Below, in pieces: positions 15,801 through 24,815 of a stretch of DNA of 64,000 nt; position 1 is the first letter of the stretch, and each line of letters opens with the position of its first letter. The notes under the pieces are model-generated. The model was not told the origin of the DNA and did not search any database. It was given only the letters and a program-made list of their open reading frames with translations. Source of the DNA: Glycomyces niveus. GTDB lineage: Bacteria > Actinomycetota > Actinomycetes > Mycobacteriales > Micromonosporaceae. The stretch lies in NCBI RefSeq assembly GCF_017592475.1, contig NZ_JAGFNP010000009.1, forward strand, positions 124,001 through 188,000, written 5' to 3'. The translations under genes were made by a program, and so were the position numbers.

Positions 15801-17742
15801 GGTCGTCCCCTTCCAGGATGCGCACTTGGTGCTGGAACGAGAACGCCAGGGCGTGGCCGGCGAGTTCGATGCGCTGCACCGGCCCGCTGCGGCGGCCGGT
15901 CGCCAGGTCGGCGGCGAAGAGCTGCACGTCCTCGACCATCGCGGTGCCCGGAAGCCGTTGCAGCACAGCGAAGACCTCGCCCGACTGCACCGGGCGGCCG
16001 AACGGCCAGCCGGCGCCGTCGAGGCCCCCGGTCACCGGGTTGAGGTAGGCGTAGAGGGCCTCCAAGGCCTCGCCGCGCAAAGCCTCGGCGACGACGCCGG
16101 CGGCGGCCCGCAGCTGGGCCACGACCGTGACGCCGTCGTACTGCGGCGGGCCGACGCGCACCGTCGCGCCGAGGCAGCGGCGCGGCTCGATATAGGAGCC
16201 GATGCGGTTGACCAGGTCCGCATCGGGCGTCAGCCGGTGCACATCGGGACTCGTGTCGAGCGCGACGTCCGGCACCACGAGCAGCCGGATCTCGCCCGGC
16301 CGTTCAGGCACCGGCACGCACCGCACCCGCGCCGCGTCGGGCGCGGCCTGCTTCGCGAGGTACTCGTAGTCCTCGACCGTCACGGCCCGGTCGCGGGTGC
16401 GCAGGAGCATCGGGCCTCGCGCGGACGCGTTGGCCACCGACTCGCCGTCGACGCCGCCCGTCGCCGGACCCCGGTTGACGACCCGCGTCACGAACGGGAT
16501 CGGGTCGCGCTGGACGTTGAGCAGCCCGCGCGCGACGTTCCCGGCCTTGCCGCCGCCGCTGCGGTACTGGGGGACCCGGATCGGCGCGGCCTTGGGCGGC
16601 ACCGCCCCGAAGTTGCGGATGGCGCCGTCGTCACCGCGCACCGCCGGGCCGAATCGAAGCTCGCCGTTGATGGCGTCGAGCACGAAGTGCCGCGACTCGG
16701 GGCCGGACTCGGCGAAGCTCTCGACCTGGTGCCACTGCTGCCAGTCGTCGCCGCCCGCGACCTCGACCACCAGTGGTTCGCCGCCGCTGACGACGGGCCG
16801 GTGGGCGAGCTGGAATCGCTGGCCCGGAACGCCTTCCGAGAGCCCCACGACCTCGTCGGCGACGAGCCCGGCGTGCGAGGCCTCGATGGTGCCGCCGATC
16901 GTGGCGGCCACGGCGGTCATGAGCCGCGGCGAGTCGCGGTAGAACGGCCGGTCCTCGGCGCGCACGAGCCGCGCGCGGAGCCAGCCGGCGCGCTGGCGCT
17001 CCAGCAGCGCCTCGCGGTGGCTCGGCGGCACATGCACGACGGTGATGCCGTCCTGGTTGAAGCCGCCGGTCGAATCGGACTCGATCTCGCAAGGCGTCCA
17101 AGCGGTCCCGTCGAAGGCATCCCAGATCCACGGCGGCCGTTCGGGGTCGACGCCGACGCCTTCGGCGTGGCAGGCGACGCGCAGCTGCACGGCGCAGCGC
17201 GGCACCGCGTTCGAGAGTCCGAAGTAGACGCAGTCGCCGTCGGCCGGGGCCTCCTGGAAGCAGCGCAGGCCCTCGCCGGAGACGAGCTGCCCGGTCTGGT
17301 CGCTCAGCCGGCCGATCGTGCCGCCGGTGAGTACGAGCGCCAGCGAGCACGGGACGATCGCCAGATCGGCCTCGGTGCGGAACACCACGGGCGCTTCGGT
17401 GCCGCCCGACTGGTCGGTGGCGACCTGCGAGCCGCGCGGGACCGGCACCGTCTGGTCGCGGGCCGCCGAGAGCCAGTACGTGACCGGCGTGCGCGCGGCC
17501 GTGGGCGGGTACAGCTTGACGCCGATGAGGTCGAGGAACCGCAGGTAGTGCAGGTCCGGGACACGGTTGAGGCGGTACAGGAGCTGGTCGGTCATCATCG
17601 CGAACGTCTCGATGAGGGTCACGCCCGGATCGGAGACGTTGTGGTCCGTCCACTCCGGGCAGCGCTGCTGCACCAACCGCTTGGCCTCGTCGACCAGGTC
17701 CTGGAACCGGCGGTCATCCAAATTGGGCACTGGCAGGCTCAT
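15790..17742 (-). CDS. CIS baseplate J-like wedge protein
   Basis: A 650-residue protein matching putative baseplate assembly proteins (TIGR02243, gpJ/gp6-like). It begins VPNLDDRRFQDLVDEAKRLV and has the family run EWTDHNVSDPGVTLIETFA followed by RLNRVPDLHYLRFLDLIGV. A central beta-rich insertion (about 90-380) and the conserved end RAVTVEDYEYLAKQAAP follow. It should form the wedge ring around the spike hub. The ATG at 17742 was chosen because homologues start there and it overlaps the gp25-like stop (ATGA); the frame is open further upstream inside that gene. Confidence 0.92.
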   Translation of the reverse strand: MSLPVPNLDDRRFQDLVDEAKRLVQQRCPEWTDHNVSDPGVTLIETFAMMTDQLLYRLNRVPDLHYLRFLDLIGVKLYPPTAARTPVTYWLSAARDQTVPVPRGSQVATDQSGGTEAPVVFRTEADLAIVPCSLALVLTGGTIGRLSDQTGQLVSGEGLRCFQEAPADGDCVYFGLSNAVPRCAVQLRVACHAEGVGVDPERPPWIWDAFDGTAWTPCEIESDSTGGFNQDGITVVHVPPSHREALLERQRAGWLRARLVRAEDRPFYRDSPRLMTAVAATIGGTIEASHAGLVADEVVGLSEGVPGQRFQLAHRPVVSGGEPLVVEVAGGDDWQQWHQVESFAESGPESRHFVLDAINGELRFGPAVRGDDGAIRNFGAVPPKAAPIRVPQYRSGGGKAGNVARGLLNVQRDPIPFVTRVVNRGPATGGVDGESVANASARGPMLLRTRDRAVTVEDYEYLAKQAAPDAARVRCVPVPERPGEIRLLVVPDVALDTSPDVHRLTPDADLVNRIGSYIEPRRCLGATVRVGPPQYDGVTVVAQLRAAAGVVAEALRGEALEALYAYLNPVTGGLDGAGWPFGRPVQSGEVFAVLQRLPGTAMVEDVQLFAADLATGRRSGPVQRIELAGHALAFSFQHQVRILEGDDRAS

Positions 17743-18179
17743 GGGGCCGCCTCCTGGGTCTCGGGGCTCTCGTGCGATCCGATGACGTAGAACGGGAACA
17801 CCAGGTTGCGCGGGTCGTTGTCGCCGCGCACGGTGTAGGACAGGTCGATGTTCAGCCGGCCGCGCCAGGCCTGGTCGAACGTGACGACCACGTCGGTGAG
17901 GCTGATGCGCGGCTCCCACCGGGTCAGCGCGACTCGCACCTCGTACGCGATCTTCCCGGCCGTCGCCGAGTCGGCGGGCGCGAACACGAGATCGTGGATG
18001 GCGCAACCGAACTCGGGGCGCATCGGCCGCTCCCCGGGGGCCGTGGCCAGGATCAGGTGGATGCTCTCGATCAGCTCGCGCTCGCCCCCGACGAGGGCCA
18101 CCGACCCGGTCGCGTCGGTGCGCAGCGGGAAGGCCCAGCCGGAGCCCACGAACGCGGGCGGGTCGACGATGCCGGCCAT
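17739..18179 (-). CDS. CIS baseplate gp25-like protein
   Basis: A 146-residue GPW/gp25 family protein. The EFGCAIHDLVFAP motif and the preceding ILATAPGERPMRP are hallmarks. In T4 and eCIS particles gp25 locks the first sheath ring to the baseplate wedges. It lies 1 bp after the PAAR gene in the direction of transcription and overlaps the gpJ-like gene. Confidence 0.93.
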   Translation of the reverse strand: MAGIVDPPAFVGSGWAFPLRTDATGSVALVGGERELIESIHLILATAPGERPMRPEFGCAIHDLVFAPADSATAGKIAYEVRVALTRWEPRISLTDVVVTFDQAWRGRLNIDLSYTVRGDNDPRNLVFPFYVIGSHESPETQEAAP

Positions 18180-18180
18180 G

Positions 18181-18462
18181 TCATCCTCCGATCAGTACGG
18201 TCGGGCAGCCCTGGATGATCGGCGCCCCGCAGGCGGAGAGGTCGCCCATGCGCGCCGCCGGCATGCCGCCGATGAGCACCGTCGGGCATCCGGGAGGCAG
18301 GATCGCCGACGGCGGATGCGGTGGCGTGGAAGGCATCGAGCACGCGTGCATGTCGCCGACGACGGCCGCCGGCGCGCCGCCGATGAGCACCGTGGCCTTG
18401 CCCGGGCCTGTGACGACCCCGGGGTGGCCGGTCGGGTCGCCGACCCTCGCCGCTGGCGGCAT
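18181..18462 (-). CDS. PAAR-motif spike tip protein
   Basis: A 93-residue PAAR protein that caps the spike and sharpens it. The repeats ARVGDPTGHPGVV, TVLIGGAPAAVVGDMHAC and TVLIGGMPAARMGDLSACG give the usual His/Cys set for one bound metal ion. A GGAGG ribosome site precedes the ATG by 5 nt. No C-terminal toxin extension is present, unlike evolved PAAR proteins. Confidence 0.93.
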   Translation of the reverse strand: MPPAARVGDPTGHPGVVTGPGKATVLIGGAPAAVVGDMHACSMPSTPPHPPSAILPPGCPTVLIGGMPAARMGDLSACGAPIIQGCPTVLIGG

Positions 18463-18480
18463 GGCCGCCTCCTCTCTCGA

Positions 18481-20259
18481 TCAGTTGATGCGGACGATGC
18501 CGCCGCGGACGGTGACCGTCCCCGACGCGGACAGTTCGGCGGAGCCCTGGCCCGCGACCTTGACGGTCGCGCCGCTGACCTCGACGCCGGCCTGCCCGGT
18601 GACTTTGACCTGCGACCCCGAGAGCTCGAGGTTCCCCTGTCCGGCGTCGATCTTGACGCCCATCCCGCTGACCTTGACCTGGCCCGAGCACTCGAGTTCC
18701 AGGACCTGCCCCGAGGCGTCCATCTTCAAGAACAGCTTGCCGTCCCCAGTGGACAGCAGGATGCCCTTCTTCGACGGATCGTCGATGAGCTCGAGCCGGT
18801 GGTGCTCCCGGGACACCAGCGCCCGCACGCCGATGTTCCCGCTGGTCCCGTCGACCGTGGGCGCCTCCAGCTTCGGCGGCTCGTCCTTGCCGTTGTGCAG
18901 GCCGCCGAGGACGTACGGGTGGTCGAGATCCCCGTCGGCGAAGCCCACGAGCACCTCGTCGCCCACTTCCGGGATCGTCCACAGCCCCCGGGTCGCTCCG
19001 CCCCCGGCCGAGACCATGCGCGCCCACGTGGTCGTGAATTCTTTCGACAACCACGGCAGCGTGAGCTTGACCCGGCCGAGGTTCATCGGGTCACGGGTGT
19101 CGCTGACCACTGCGGACACCAGTCCGTTGGGGGCGGCATCGCCGCCACCGCGGGAGGTCAGCCCGTACAGGGTCCGCTCGGCCCGGCCCGAGACGGTGAA
19201 CGCGGTCGTGTAGCCGTCGTGCTCGTTGAACACGTGCCGCGCGCTGGTCAGGGTGTACTTGCCGCCGAACGGCTCCGAGACGTTCGCGAGGGTCACCCCC
19301 GCGCCGGGAACCAGCTTCGGGTTGCCCTTGGCCACGCCGTCCAGCTCCACAGCGGTAGCGCCCAGCTCGGCCGCCAGCGCCTTCGCATAGGTCTCCACCA
19401 GCCCCTGCGTGTTCAGGCTCGTGCCCGCCTCGAGGTACGGCGCGGCCTTGAACATCCCGGCCAGCTTCACCGGATCAGCGCCGTCCACTTGCGATCCCGC
19501 TGTGGTCGGCTTCGCGGTCGCGGACAGCTCCGTCTTCTTCTCGAAGCTCCAGCCGCGCACGTTGACCTCGCTCACCTGCTCGGCGGCGGACACCGCCGCG
19601 CGCAGCGCGATCAGGTTCACGCCCGGTTCCAGCACGAGCGGATCGGTTGCGGCCGTGGCGTTCTCAGGCGGCGCTCCGGCGGGCGAACCGGGCAGTCGGA
19701 AGTTCAGCTTCCCGTCGGACGCGGTGACCTGCGCGCCGACCCGGTCGGCCAGCCGCGACAGGAACTCCCAGTCCGAGACGTTGTCCTGGCTGAGCTGCGA
19801 CTCGGAGGTCGTGCCGTACCCCTGCACCGAATCGATGGTCCCGGGCTGGAGTCCGGCGCGCTGCGCGACCCGCCGTACCACGTCGGCCAGGGACATGTTC
19901 GGATAGGCGGCGACGCGCCTGCCGCGGAACAGCCGGTGCGCCGGGTCGAGCCCGCGCACTTCGAGGAAGGTCCCGGCGGCGTCGAAGTCGATCTCCATCG
20001 CCACCACCTCGCCGGACATGAGCCGCTGCGGGCTCCCCGGCTCGGCGGACTGCACCGCGACCTCCACTTTGGATCCGATCTTGAGCCGGGCCTTGTTCAC
20101 CACGACCTTCTCGGGGTCGCGGAATCGGAGGTGGCACGCGTCGGGCAGGTTCCGGCTCGCCGTGACCGTCGCCTGCGTGAGCATGGTGGCGACGTCGGCG
20201 GGCAGCGGCGAGCCCTCGATCCTCACCTGCAGTGTGTTCGCGAAGCTCTCGTTGGCCAC
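18481..20259 (-). CDS. CIS central spike protein, VgrG-like
   Basis: A 592-residue spike. Residues about 1-330 are the gp27-like hub (phage late control D type, with RGLDPAHRLFRGRRVAAYPNMSLADVVRRVA); a gp5 OB-fold follows near 385-470 (NGLVSAVVSDTRDPMNLGRVKL, WTIPEVGDEVLVGFADGDLDHPYVLGGL). The C-terminus is a repetitive beta-helix stalk (GQVKVSGMGVKIDAGQGNLEL and similar repeats). The GTG at 20259 with GGAAGG upstream is the first plausible start after the LysM gene stop; the frame is open further. It carries the PAAR tip encoded next. Confidence 0.92.
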   Translation of the reverse strand: MANESFANTLQVRIEGSPLPADVATMLTQATVTASRNLPDACHLRFRDPEKVVVNKARLKIGSKVEVAVQSAEPGSPQRLMSGEVVAMEIDFDAAGTFLEVRGLDPAHRLFRGRRVAAYPNMSLADVVRRVAQRAGLQPGTIDSVQGYGTTSESQLSQDNVSDWEFLSRLADRVGAQVTASDGKLNFRLPGSPAGAPPENATAATDPLVLEPGVNLIALRAAVSAAEQVSEVNVRGWSFEKKTELSATAKPTTAGSQVDGADPVKLAGMFKAAPYLEAGTSLNTQGLVETYAKALAAELGATAVELDGVAKGNPKLVPGAGVTLANVSEPFGGKYTLTSARHVFNEHDGYTTAFTVSGRAERTLYGLTSRGGGDAAPNGLVSAVVSDTRDPMNLGRVKLTLPWLSKEFTTTWARMVSAGGGATRGLWTIPEVGDEVLVGFADGDLDHPYVLGGLHNGKDEPPKLEAPTVDGTSGNIGVRALVSREHHRLELIDDPSKKGILLSTGDGKLFLKMDASGQVLELECSGQVKVSGMGVKIDAGQGNLELSGSQVKVTGQAGVEVSGATVKVAGQGSAELSASGTVTVRGGIVRIN

Positions 20260-20261
20260 GG

Positions 20262-21002
20262 CTACCTTCCGTCCCCGGCCGGGACCAGCAGTCGCGACCC
20301 GGGACGCAGCCGCGCCGGGTCGTCGATGCCGTTGGCCTCGGCGATGAGCCGCCACCGGTTCGGGTCCCCGTAGGCCCGGTACGCGATCGACGGCAGCGAA
20401 TCGCCCGCGACGACCACGTGGGTGCTGCGGGCTTCGAGCGACCCTGAGGTCGGGTTCTGGCCGGGCGTCGACCCGGAGATCTCCTCGAGCTTGACGGTGC
20501 ACACCGCGCGCACGGGGGTGCCGCTGGGCGTGAAGAGCGTGTACTTGGCGGCGACTTCGCTGGCGAACGCCGGGAAGCTCGTCAACCCTCCCCAGTGGAA
20601 GATCACCCACGGCGGCGAGCCCTTGTCGTTCGAGAGGCTCTTCTCGGTCGGCACCACGCACGAGAACAGCTTCTCGACGGCCTTGACCACGGAGTCGTCC
20701 ATCGCGGCGGTCGCGTCGAGGAACATCTCCACGCTCAGCTTGCACGGGTCGGACCCGGTGAACTCGGGCGGCCCGGACCGCTCGGCGTTGCGCTGCGCCT
20801 CGCGCTTCCACTTGGCGTTCTTGGTGAGCGAGAGCTCCTTGGGGTTGAACTGGAAGTCGATCGTGCCCAGCGTCTCGTTGCTCGGCGTCGCCGTCCCGCC
20901 GTCCGACGGCGGCTCGCGCAGCTCCAGGTAGGCGTGCTGCAGATTCGACTGGTCGCCCGCCGAGGCGCCCGGCGCGGTGAACGTGACCGGTGACCCGCCC
21001 AT
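20262..21002 (-). CDS. CIS baseplate LysM protein (gp53-like)
   Basis: A 246-residue protein: an N-terminal beta-rich domain that contains FQFNPKELSLTKNAKWKRE, a region conserved in eCIS position 7 proteins, and a C-terminal LysM domain (VVVAGDSLPSIAYRAYGDPNRWRLIAEANGIDDPARLRPGSRLLVP). In CIS particles it links the inner baseplate to the tube and wedge rather than binding cell wall. It sits between the second tube gene and the spike gene, the standard order. Confidence 0.9.
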   Translation of the reverse strand: MGGSPVTFTAPGASAGDQSNLQHAYLELREPPSDGGTATPSNETLGTIDFQFNPKELSLTKNAKWKREAQRNAERSGPPEFTGSDPCKLSVEMFLDATAAMDDSVVKAVEKLFSCVVPTEKSLSNDKGSPPWVIFHWGGLTSFPAFASEVAAKYTLFTPSGTPVRAVCTVKLEEISGSTPGQNPTSGSLEARSTHVVVAGDSLPSIAYRAYGDPNRWRLIAEANGIDDPARLRPGSRLLVPAGDGR

Positions 21003-21003
21003 G

Positions 21004-21441
21004 TCAGCCTCCCGATCCCGGCGCGAGGAATCCGTGGTGCGCCAGCTCCAGGGTCTCGATCGCGACCTTCGCGCTGTCGAGCGAGAGCTGCGGCCCGCTC
21101 CACTTCACCGGGATCACGTCGACCAGCGCCCACCTCGCGATGACCTTGCCTTCGGCGGTGCGCGCCTCGATGGTCGCGGTCTTGCGTTCGATGCCGGAGG
21201 CCATGGAGCCGAACCAGTCCGCGATCTTGGCGCTCTGCTCGGTGAGCGGGCGGCTGAGCTTCACATTGGAGTACTTGATGCGGGTCGGCAGCTGCCAGAC
21301 GTAGCCGTTGTTGCCGCCCTCCTCGCGCTGCTCCATGACGATCTCGCAGCCGAGCCCGTCGCAGCTGTTGAAGGAGCCCAGGTCCTCGTCGTCGATGCTC
21401 ACGACGAAACTCACGGCCACGGCGTGGATGTCGGCGGGCAT
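21004..21441 (-). CDS. CIS tube protein 2 (gp19-like, baseplate-proximal)
   Basis: A 145-residue gp19/T4-like tube protein: VSFVVSIDDEDLGSFNSCDGLGCEI, EGGNNGYVWQLPTRIKYSNVKLSRPL. It resembles the minor tube paralogue that starts the tube on the baseplate. The ATG at 21441 has GGAGG 7 nt upstream and is preferred over an in-frame GTG at 21462, which would overlap the previous gene. Confidence 0.88.
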   Translation of the reverse strand: MPADIHAVAVSFVVSIDDEDLGSFNSCDGLGCEIVMEQREEGGNNGYVWQLPTRIKYSNVKLSRPLTEQSAKIADWFGSMASGIERKTATIEARTAEGKVIARWALVDVIPVKWSGPQLSLDSAKVAIETLELAHHGFLAPGSGG

Positions 21442-21458
21442 GTCGGGTCCTCCAGTCG

Positions 21459-23708
21459 TCACAGGTCGGTCAGTCGGCCGCGCCGTTCGCGGTCGACGCG
21501 CAGGTCGGCCCGCAGCCGACGCACGAGCGGTTCGTACAGGACCGCCAGCAGCGCAGCGGGATCGGCGGCGGGGGCGGCCGCGGCGGCGGCCGGTGCCGCA
21601 GTGGCGGTTGCCGGTGCGGCGTCGGCGGTCTGCACCGAGACCGGCTGCGGGGGAGCGGCGACGCGCTGCACGACGGCCTGGACAGGCTCCACGGGCTGCG
21701 GCGGGGCGGGCTCGGCCATCGCCTGGACCGGCGCAGGTGCGGCGGCTACCGGCAGCGGCTCTTCCACATGGAGCCGTTGGGCCACGGTCGTCTCCGGGCC
21801 ACGCCCTTGACCCACCGCAGCCGAAGCGGACTGCGCGATCCGCTGAACGGCAGCGACCGTCCCCGGGGCGACGGGCCCGGAAGCGGGTGCGCCGCCGAAC
21901 GGGACCGGTGCGAGGTCGGCTTGCGGTACCGGTGACGGCATGTGCGACCAGGTCGACCGCTGTGCGACGGCCGACCCGGGTTCGCTTGCCCGGGGCTCGG
22001 GCGGCGCGCTGGCGGCAGGCGCGGTCTCGGTGAATGCGGCAGCGAGGGGCCGCGAGCCGAGGAGCGGCGCCTCCGGCCCCGGCTCGGGCGCATAGAGCGG
22101 CTCCGGCGCTTCGATCGACCGGGACACCACCGGCATCGCCTCGGACGGCGGGGCACTGCGCATGACCATGACCGGCGGCGGCAGCGGCCGGGCGGGAGCG
22201 CTGGACGAGCTCGGCGCGGCCTGTGGGACCGACACGCCGAACGCTGCGGGCACGGCGACGGGAAGCCCGAGACCGGACGAGGGCGAAGCGGCAGGATGAG
22301 GCTGCGGGTCCGGGACCTCGGGCGACGACGATGCGCCCTCGAGACGCTGCACGAACTGCTGCAGCGGCAGTTGGACACCCGAAGGCGTTCCGGTCGGGCT
22401 CAGCGGACGGTTCGATCGGTCGCCTGCGCGCTGCACCGAGGGCCTCGGACCGCTCATCGGCGATCCGAGGCCGAGACGCTGGACGTGGGACTCGGCGCTC
22501 GGTTGCGAACGCGTTCGGTCGGCGATGAGGGGAGCGATCGGCGCCTGCGGCTCGGCGGGCGGCGCCTCGTCTCGGATCGTCTGCACGATCGGGGCCGCGA
22601 GCCCCGTCGCCCCGAGCAGCGGCGCGGTCTCGCCCTCCGGCTCCGCGAACGGAGCGCTGGTGTCCGGTGCAGCAGGCCCCGGAACGAGTGGCCCGGCAAG
22701 GCCCTCCGGCGCCAGAGGCGACGACGAAGCGGGTTCCGCCGGGGAGAGGTCCATATCGCCGAGAAGCGGGGCGGTCTCGCCGGTGGACCGCTGAACAGCC
22801 GGAGCCGAGTGCCGGCCGTCAAGCGGGGCGGGACGAGGAGCGGCCACGACGGGCAGCTCGCGACGCTCGGGCGGGTCGGTGGAGGCGAGCAGTGAGGCGA
22901 AGACCGGCTGAGCAGGTGCGGGTGACGGGGGGAGCGGGGCTTGCGGAGCGATCGGAGGGTGGTCACCGATGAGCATGCGCTGCACGGCGAACGGCGGCGT
23001 CACCGGCTGTACCGGAAGCGGAGCAGTCGGGGCGGAGGCCACTTCGAGCGGCTGGTCGAAAGACCGGCTCGGCGCTGGCTCGGGCAGCCGCTGCGCGCTC
23101 GGCATGGGACCGAGCGGCGACGAAGGAGCTTGCGGCTCAGAGCGAACCGGCAGTTCTGGCGTCGGGGCCGCCTCAGTCGGGGCGGCAGCGTCAGACTCGG
23201 GCAGGTTGACCTGCGGCAGCGAGCCGCCGAGGAGCGGGCGGTCCTCGGCCTCGGCGGCCGGGGCGGGGTCGGGCGACGCAAGAGGCGGGTCGGCGTCGAT
23301 GCGTTGGAGCGCGATCGGACCGGCATCGCCGGGCGACCGGTGCGGTTCCGTCTGCCCCACGTCGGATGCGGTCCGCTGCAGGGATCGGACCGGAGTCGGC
23401 GGATCGGTTCGGACCGCCCTGCGCTGCAGGCCGATCCGCCTCGGTTCAGGGGGTGCCGCAGGCGCAGGCTCGATCGCGCCCGAAGGCCCCGCCGGCATCA
23501 CCGCGTGCCCGAGCGGCGCGAGATAGGTGGGGTCCTGCCAGGAGGCGAGGCGCGAGCTCAGCGAGTCCGGCGGGTTGACGAGCCACTGGTCGCCGACCAT
23601 GCGCTGGAGTGGCGGCAATTGCCGCCACTCGGCGCGTGCGGGCGCATAAGGCGCGGGAGCGGACTCCCGCGAGGACTCCTCGGCGCGCCGACGATTGAAC
23701 GGCCACAT
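21459..23708 (-). CDS. Large proline/alanine-rich CIS-locus protein with QR repeats
   Basis: A 749-residue protein of unrecognised family. Apart from short ends it is predicted disordered and rich in P, A, S, E. It holds 14 QR dipeptides, every one preceded by L, A or V and spread along the chain (near residues 35, 95, 111, 135, 206, 243, 306, 410, 426, 454, 583, 622, 644, 681), and four copies of a P-LLG motif (two as GETAPLLG). The C-terminus is an ordered basic helix, LLAVLYEPLVRRLRADLRVDRE. A GGAGGTGA site supports ATG 23708. It lies where a length-control or inner-tube protein could be encoded, but composition is unlike helical tape-measure proteins. Alternatives: scaffold, cargo adaptor, or substrate of the DUF4157 protein. 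Confidence 0.8.
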   Translation of the reverse strand: MWPFNRRRAEESSRESAPAPYAPARAEWRQLPPLQRMVGDQWLVNPPDSLSSRLASWQDPTYLAPLGHAVMPAGPSGAIEPAPAAPPEPRRIGLQRRAVRTDPPTPVRSLQRTASDVGQTEPHRSPGDAGPIALQRIDADPPLASPDPAPAAEAEDRPLLGGSLPQVNLPESDAAAPTEAAPTPELPVRSEPQAPSSPLGPMPSAQRLPEPAPSRSFDQPLEVASAPTAPLPVQPVTPPFAVQRMLIGDHPPIAPQAPLPPSPAPAQPVFASLLASTDPPERRELPVVAAPRPAPLDGRHSAPAVQRSTGETAPLLGDMDLSPAEPASSSPLAPEGLAGPLVPGPAAPDTSAPFAEPEGETAPLLGATGLAAPIVQTIRDEAPPAEPQAPIAPLIADRTRSQPSAESHVQRLGLGSPMSGPRPSVQRAGDRSNRPLSPTGTPSGVQLPLQQFVQRLEGASSSPEVPDPQPHPAASPSSGLGLPVAVPAAFGVSVPQAAPSSSSAPARPLPPPVMVMRSAPPSEAMPVVSRSIEAPEPLYAPEPGPEAPLLGSRPLAAAFTETAPAASAPPEPRASEPGSAVAQRSTWSHMPSPVPQADLAPVPFGGAPASGPVAPGTVAAVQRIAQSASAAVGQGRGPETTVAQRLHVEEPLPVAAAPAPVQAMAEPAPPQPVEPVQAVVQRVAAPPQPVSVQTADAAPATATAAPAAAAAAPAADPAALLAVLYEPLVRRLRADLRVDRERRGRLTDL

Positions 23709-23754
23709 CAAGACTCACCTCCCCAGATCAAGTCGAGCCCCCACCTGAAGCGCC

Positions 23755-23913
23755 TCACCTGCCGTCGTTGACCCGGGCGTTGAGGGCGGCGATCCGGGCC
23801 ACGTACCGCTGCCGGTCCGGATGCTCGAGATCCAGGATCTCGTCGAGGCCCCAGTGGAAGTAGTAAGCCACGTACCCGATCTCCTCCTCGATCCGCTCGA
23901 CCGGGTACGTCAT
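23755..23913 (-). CDS. Small CIS protein, DUF6760-like
   Basis: A 52-residue protein (MTYPVERIEEEIGYVAYYFH, then WGLDEILDLEHPDRQRYVARI) matching the small DUF6760-type proteins that sit after the tube/assembly gene in actinobacterial CIS loci. One amphipathic helix followed by a basic helix is likely. Its ATG overlaps the stop of the assembly gene (ATGA). Role unknown; constant synteny implies a structural or assembly function. Confidence 0.82.
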   Translation of the reverse strand: MTYPVERIEEEIGYVAYYFHWGLDEILDLEHPDRQRYVARIAALNARVNDGR

Positions 23914-24341
23914 GATTCCCCCAGGCGCCCGCCCGAGAGGTCCACATCGAACGAATGCGCGCACTCCGGGCACGTCACCCCCGCCCTCGTATGCCCCTCC
24001 GAGTTGACCCGGCGGTACATGTCCTGCAGGAACGCCAGATCGGAGGCGAAGAGGCTCTCGATCACCCCCGTGTGCACGTCCGTCACCGACCCGATCCGCG
24101 TCACCACCCTGGCCAGCAGCACCACCGTCAAGTACGCGGCGTTCTCCCGGACCCGGTCGTCCCGCAAGGGGATCAGCTCGTCCCGGGCCGTCGCCAGCCG
24201 CATCACCCCCGAGGTGTGCGTCGTGCCCGACCCGTCGACGTAGCCGCGCGGCAGCTCGAACGCGAACTCCGTCCGCAGTGGACGCCGCGCCTCGCCCTCC
24301 TCGGTCCCGCTGTCGGGCGTCGCCGTCATGGTGCGTCGCAT
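23910..24341 (-). CDS. CIS tail assembly protein with zinc-binding CxxC
   Basis: A 143-residue protein with a beta-rich front (EFAFELPRGYVDGSG.THTSGVMRLATARDEL), a helical middle (VTDVHTGVIESLFASDLAFLQDMYRRVN) and one C-terminal CPEC motif followed by AHSFDVDLSG. This is the usual phage tail assembly/chaperone-like gene after the tube in eCIS loci. ATG 24341 is taken because GGGG lies 8 nt upstream; ATG 24329 is possible. Confidence 0.75.
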   Translation of the reverse strand: MRRTMTATPDSGTEEGEARRPLRTEFAFELPRGYVDGSGTTHTSGVMRLATARDELIPLRDDRVRENAAYLTVVLLARVVTRIGSVTDVHTGVIESLFASDLAFLQDMYRRVNSEGHTRAGVTCPECAHSFDVDLSGGRLGES

Positions 24342-24344
24342 CGG

Positions 24345-24788
24345 CTACCCCGGCTTGATCTCTTCGCAGGAGATGACCAGCTTCTCGGTCAGCACGCTCG
24401 TGTCGCCCGCCTTCATCGCGCCGATCTCCAGGCTCTTGGGCCACGCGTTGGTGAGGTTGTACCGCTTCACCTCGGTGCCCTCGTAGTCGAAGATGATGAT
24501 CGACGCGCCCTTCCTGGCCTCCGACATCTGCCCGAAGTGGCAGGTCTCCACCCACTTCTCGAAGCTGTTGTCGCTCGTCAGGCCCCGCGTGACGGTGATG
24601 TCCGCCGGCTTGGGCCGCCCGGGCAGCTTGTTGTGGACGTACTTGCCGTCCGGCGTGTTCAGCTTCAGGTCGATGACGTCCTGCTCCCATTTCAGGCCGC
24701 TGATCTCCGTGATCCCCTTGATGACGATCCCGTCGACGTCGATGCCGAACGAATGGCCTACGGCCGTGTTGAGATCGATGAACGACAT
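24345..24788 (-). CDS. CIS tube protein 1 (major inner tube)
   Basis: A 147-residue gp19/Hcp-like tube subunit: FGIDVDGIVIKGITEISGLKWEQDVIDLK, FEKWVETCHFGQMSEARKGASIIIFDYEG, and the terminal EKLVISCEEI strand. It polymerises as stacked hexamers inside the sheath. It follows the single sheath gene, the order seen in other eCIS. Confidence 0.93.
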   Translation of the reverse strand: MSFIDLNTAVGHSFGIDVDGIVIKGITEISGLKWEQDVIDLKLNTPDGKYVHNKLPGRPKPADITVTRGLTSDNSFEKWVETCHFGQMSEARKGASIIIFDYEGTEVKRYNLTNAWPKSLEIGAMKAGDTSVLTEKLVISCEEIKPG

Positions 24789-24815
24789 GATGCACCAGCT
24801 CCTCTACCTGCCGTG

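Noticed and set aside
18215..19213. Plus-strand ORF opposite the spike and PAAR genes
   Set aside because: Shadow of conserved CIS genes on the minus strand.
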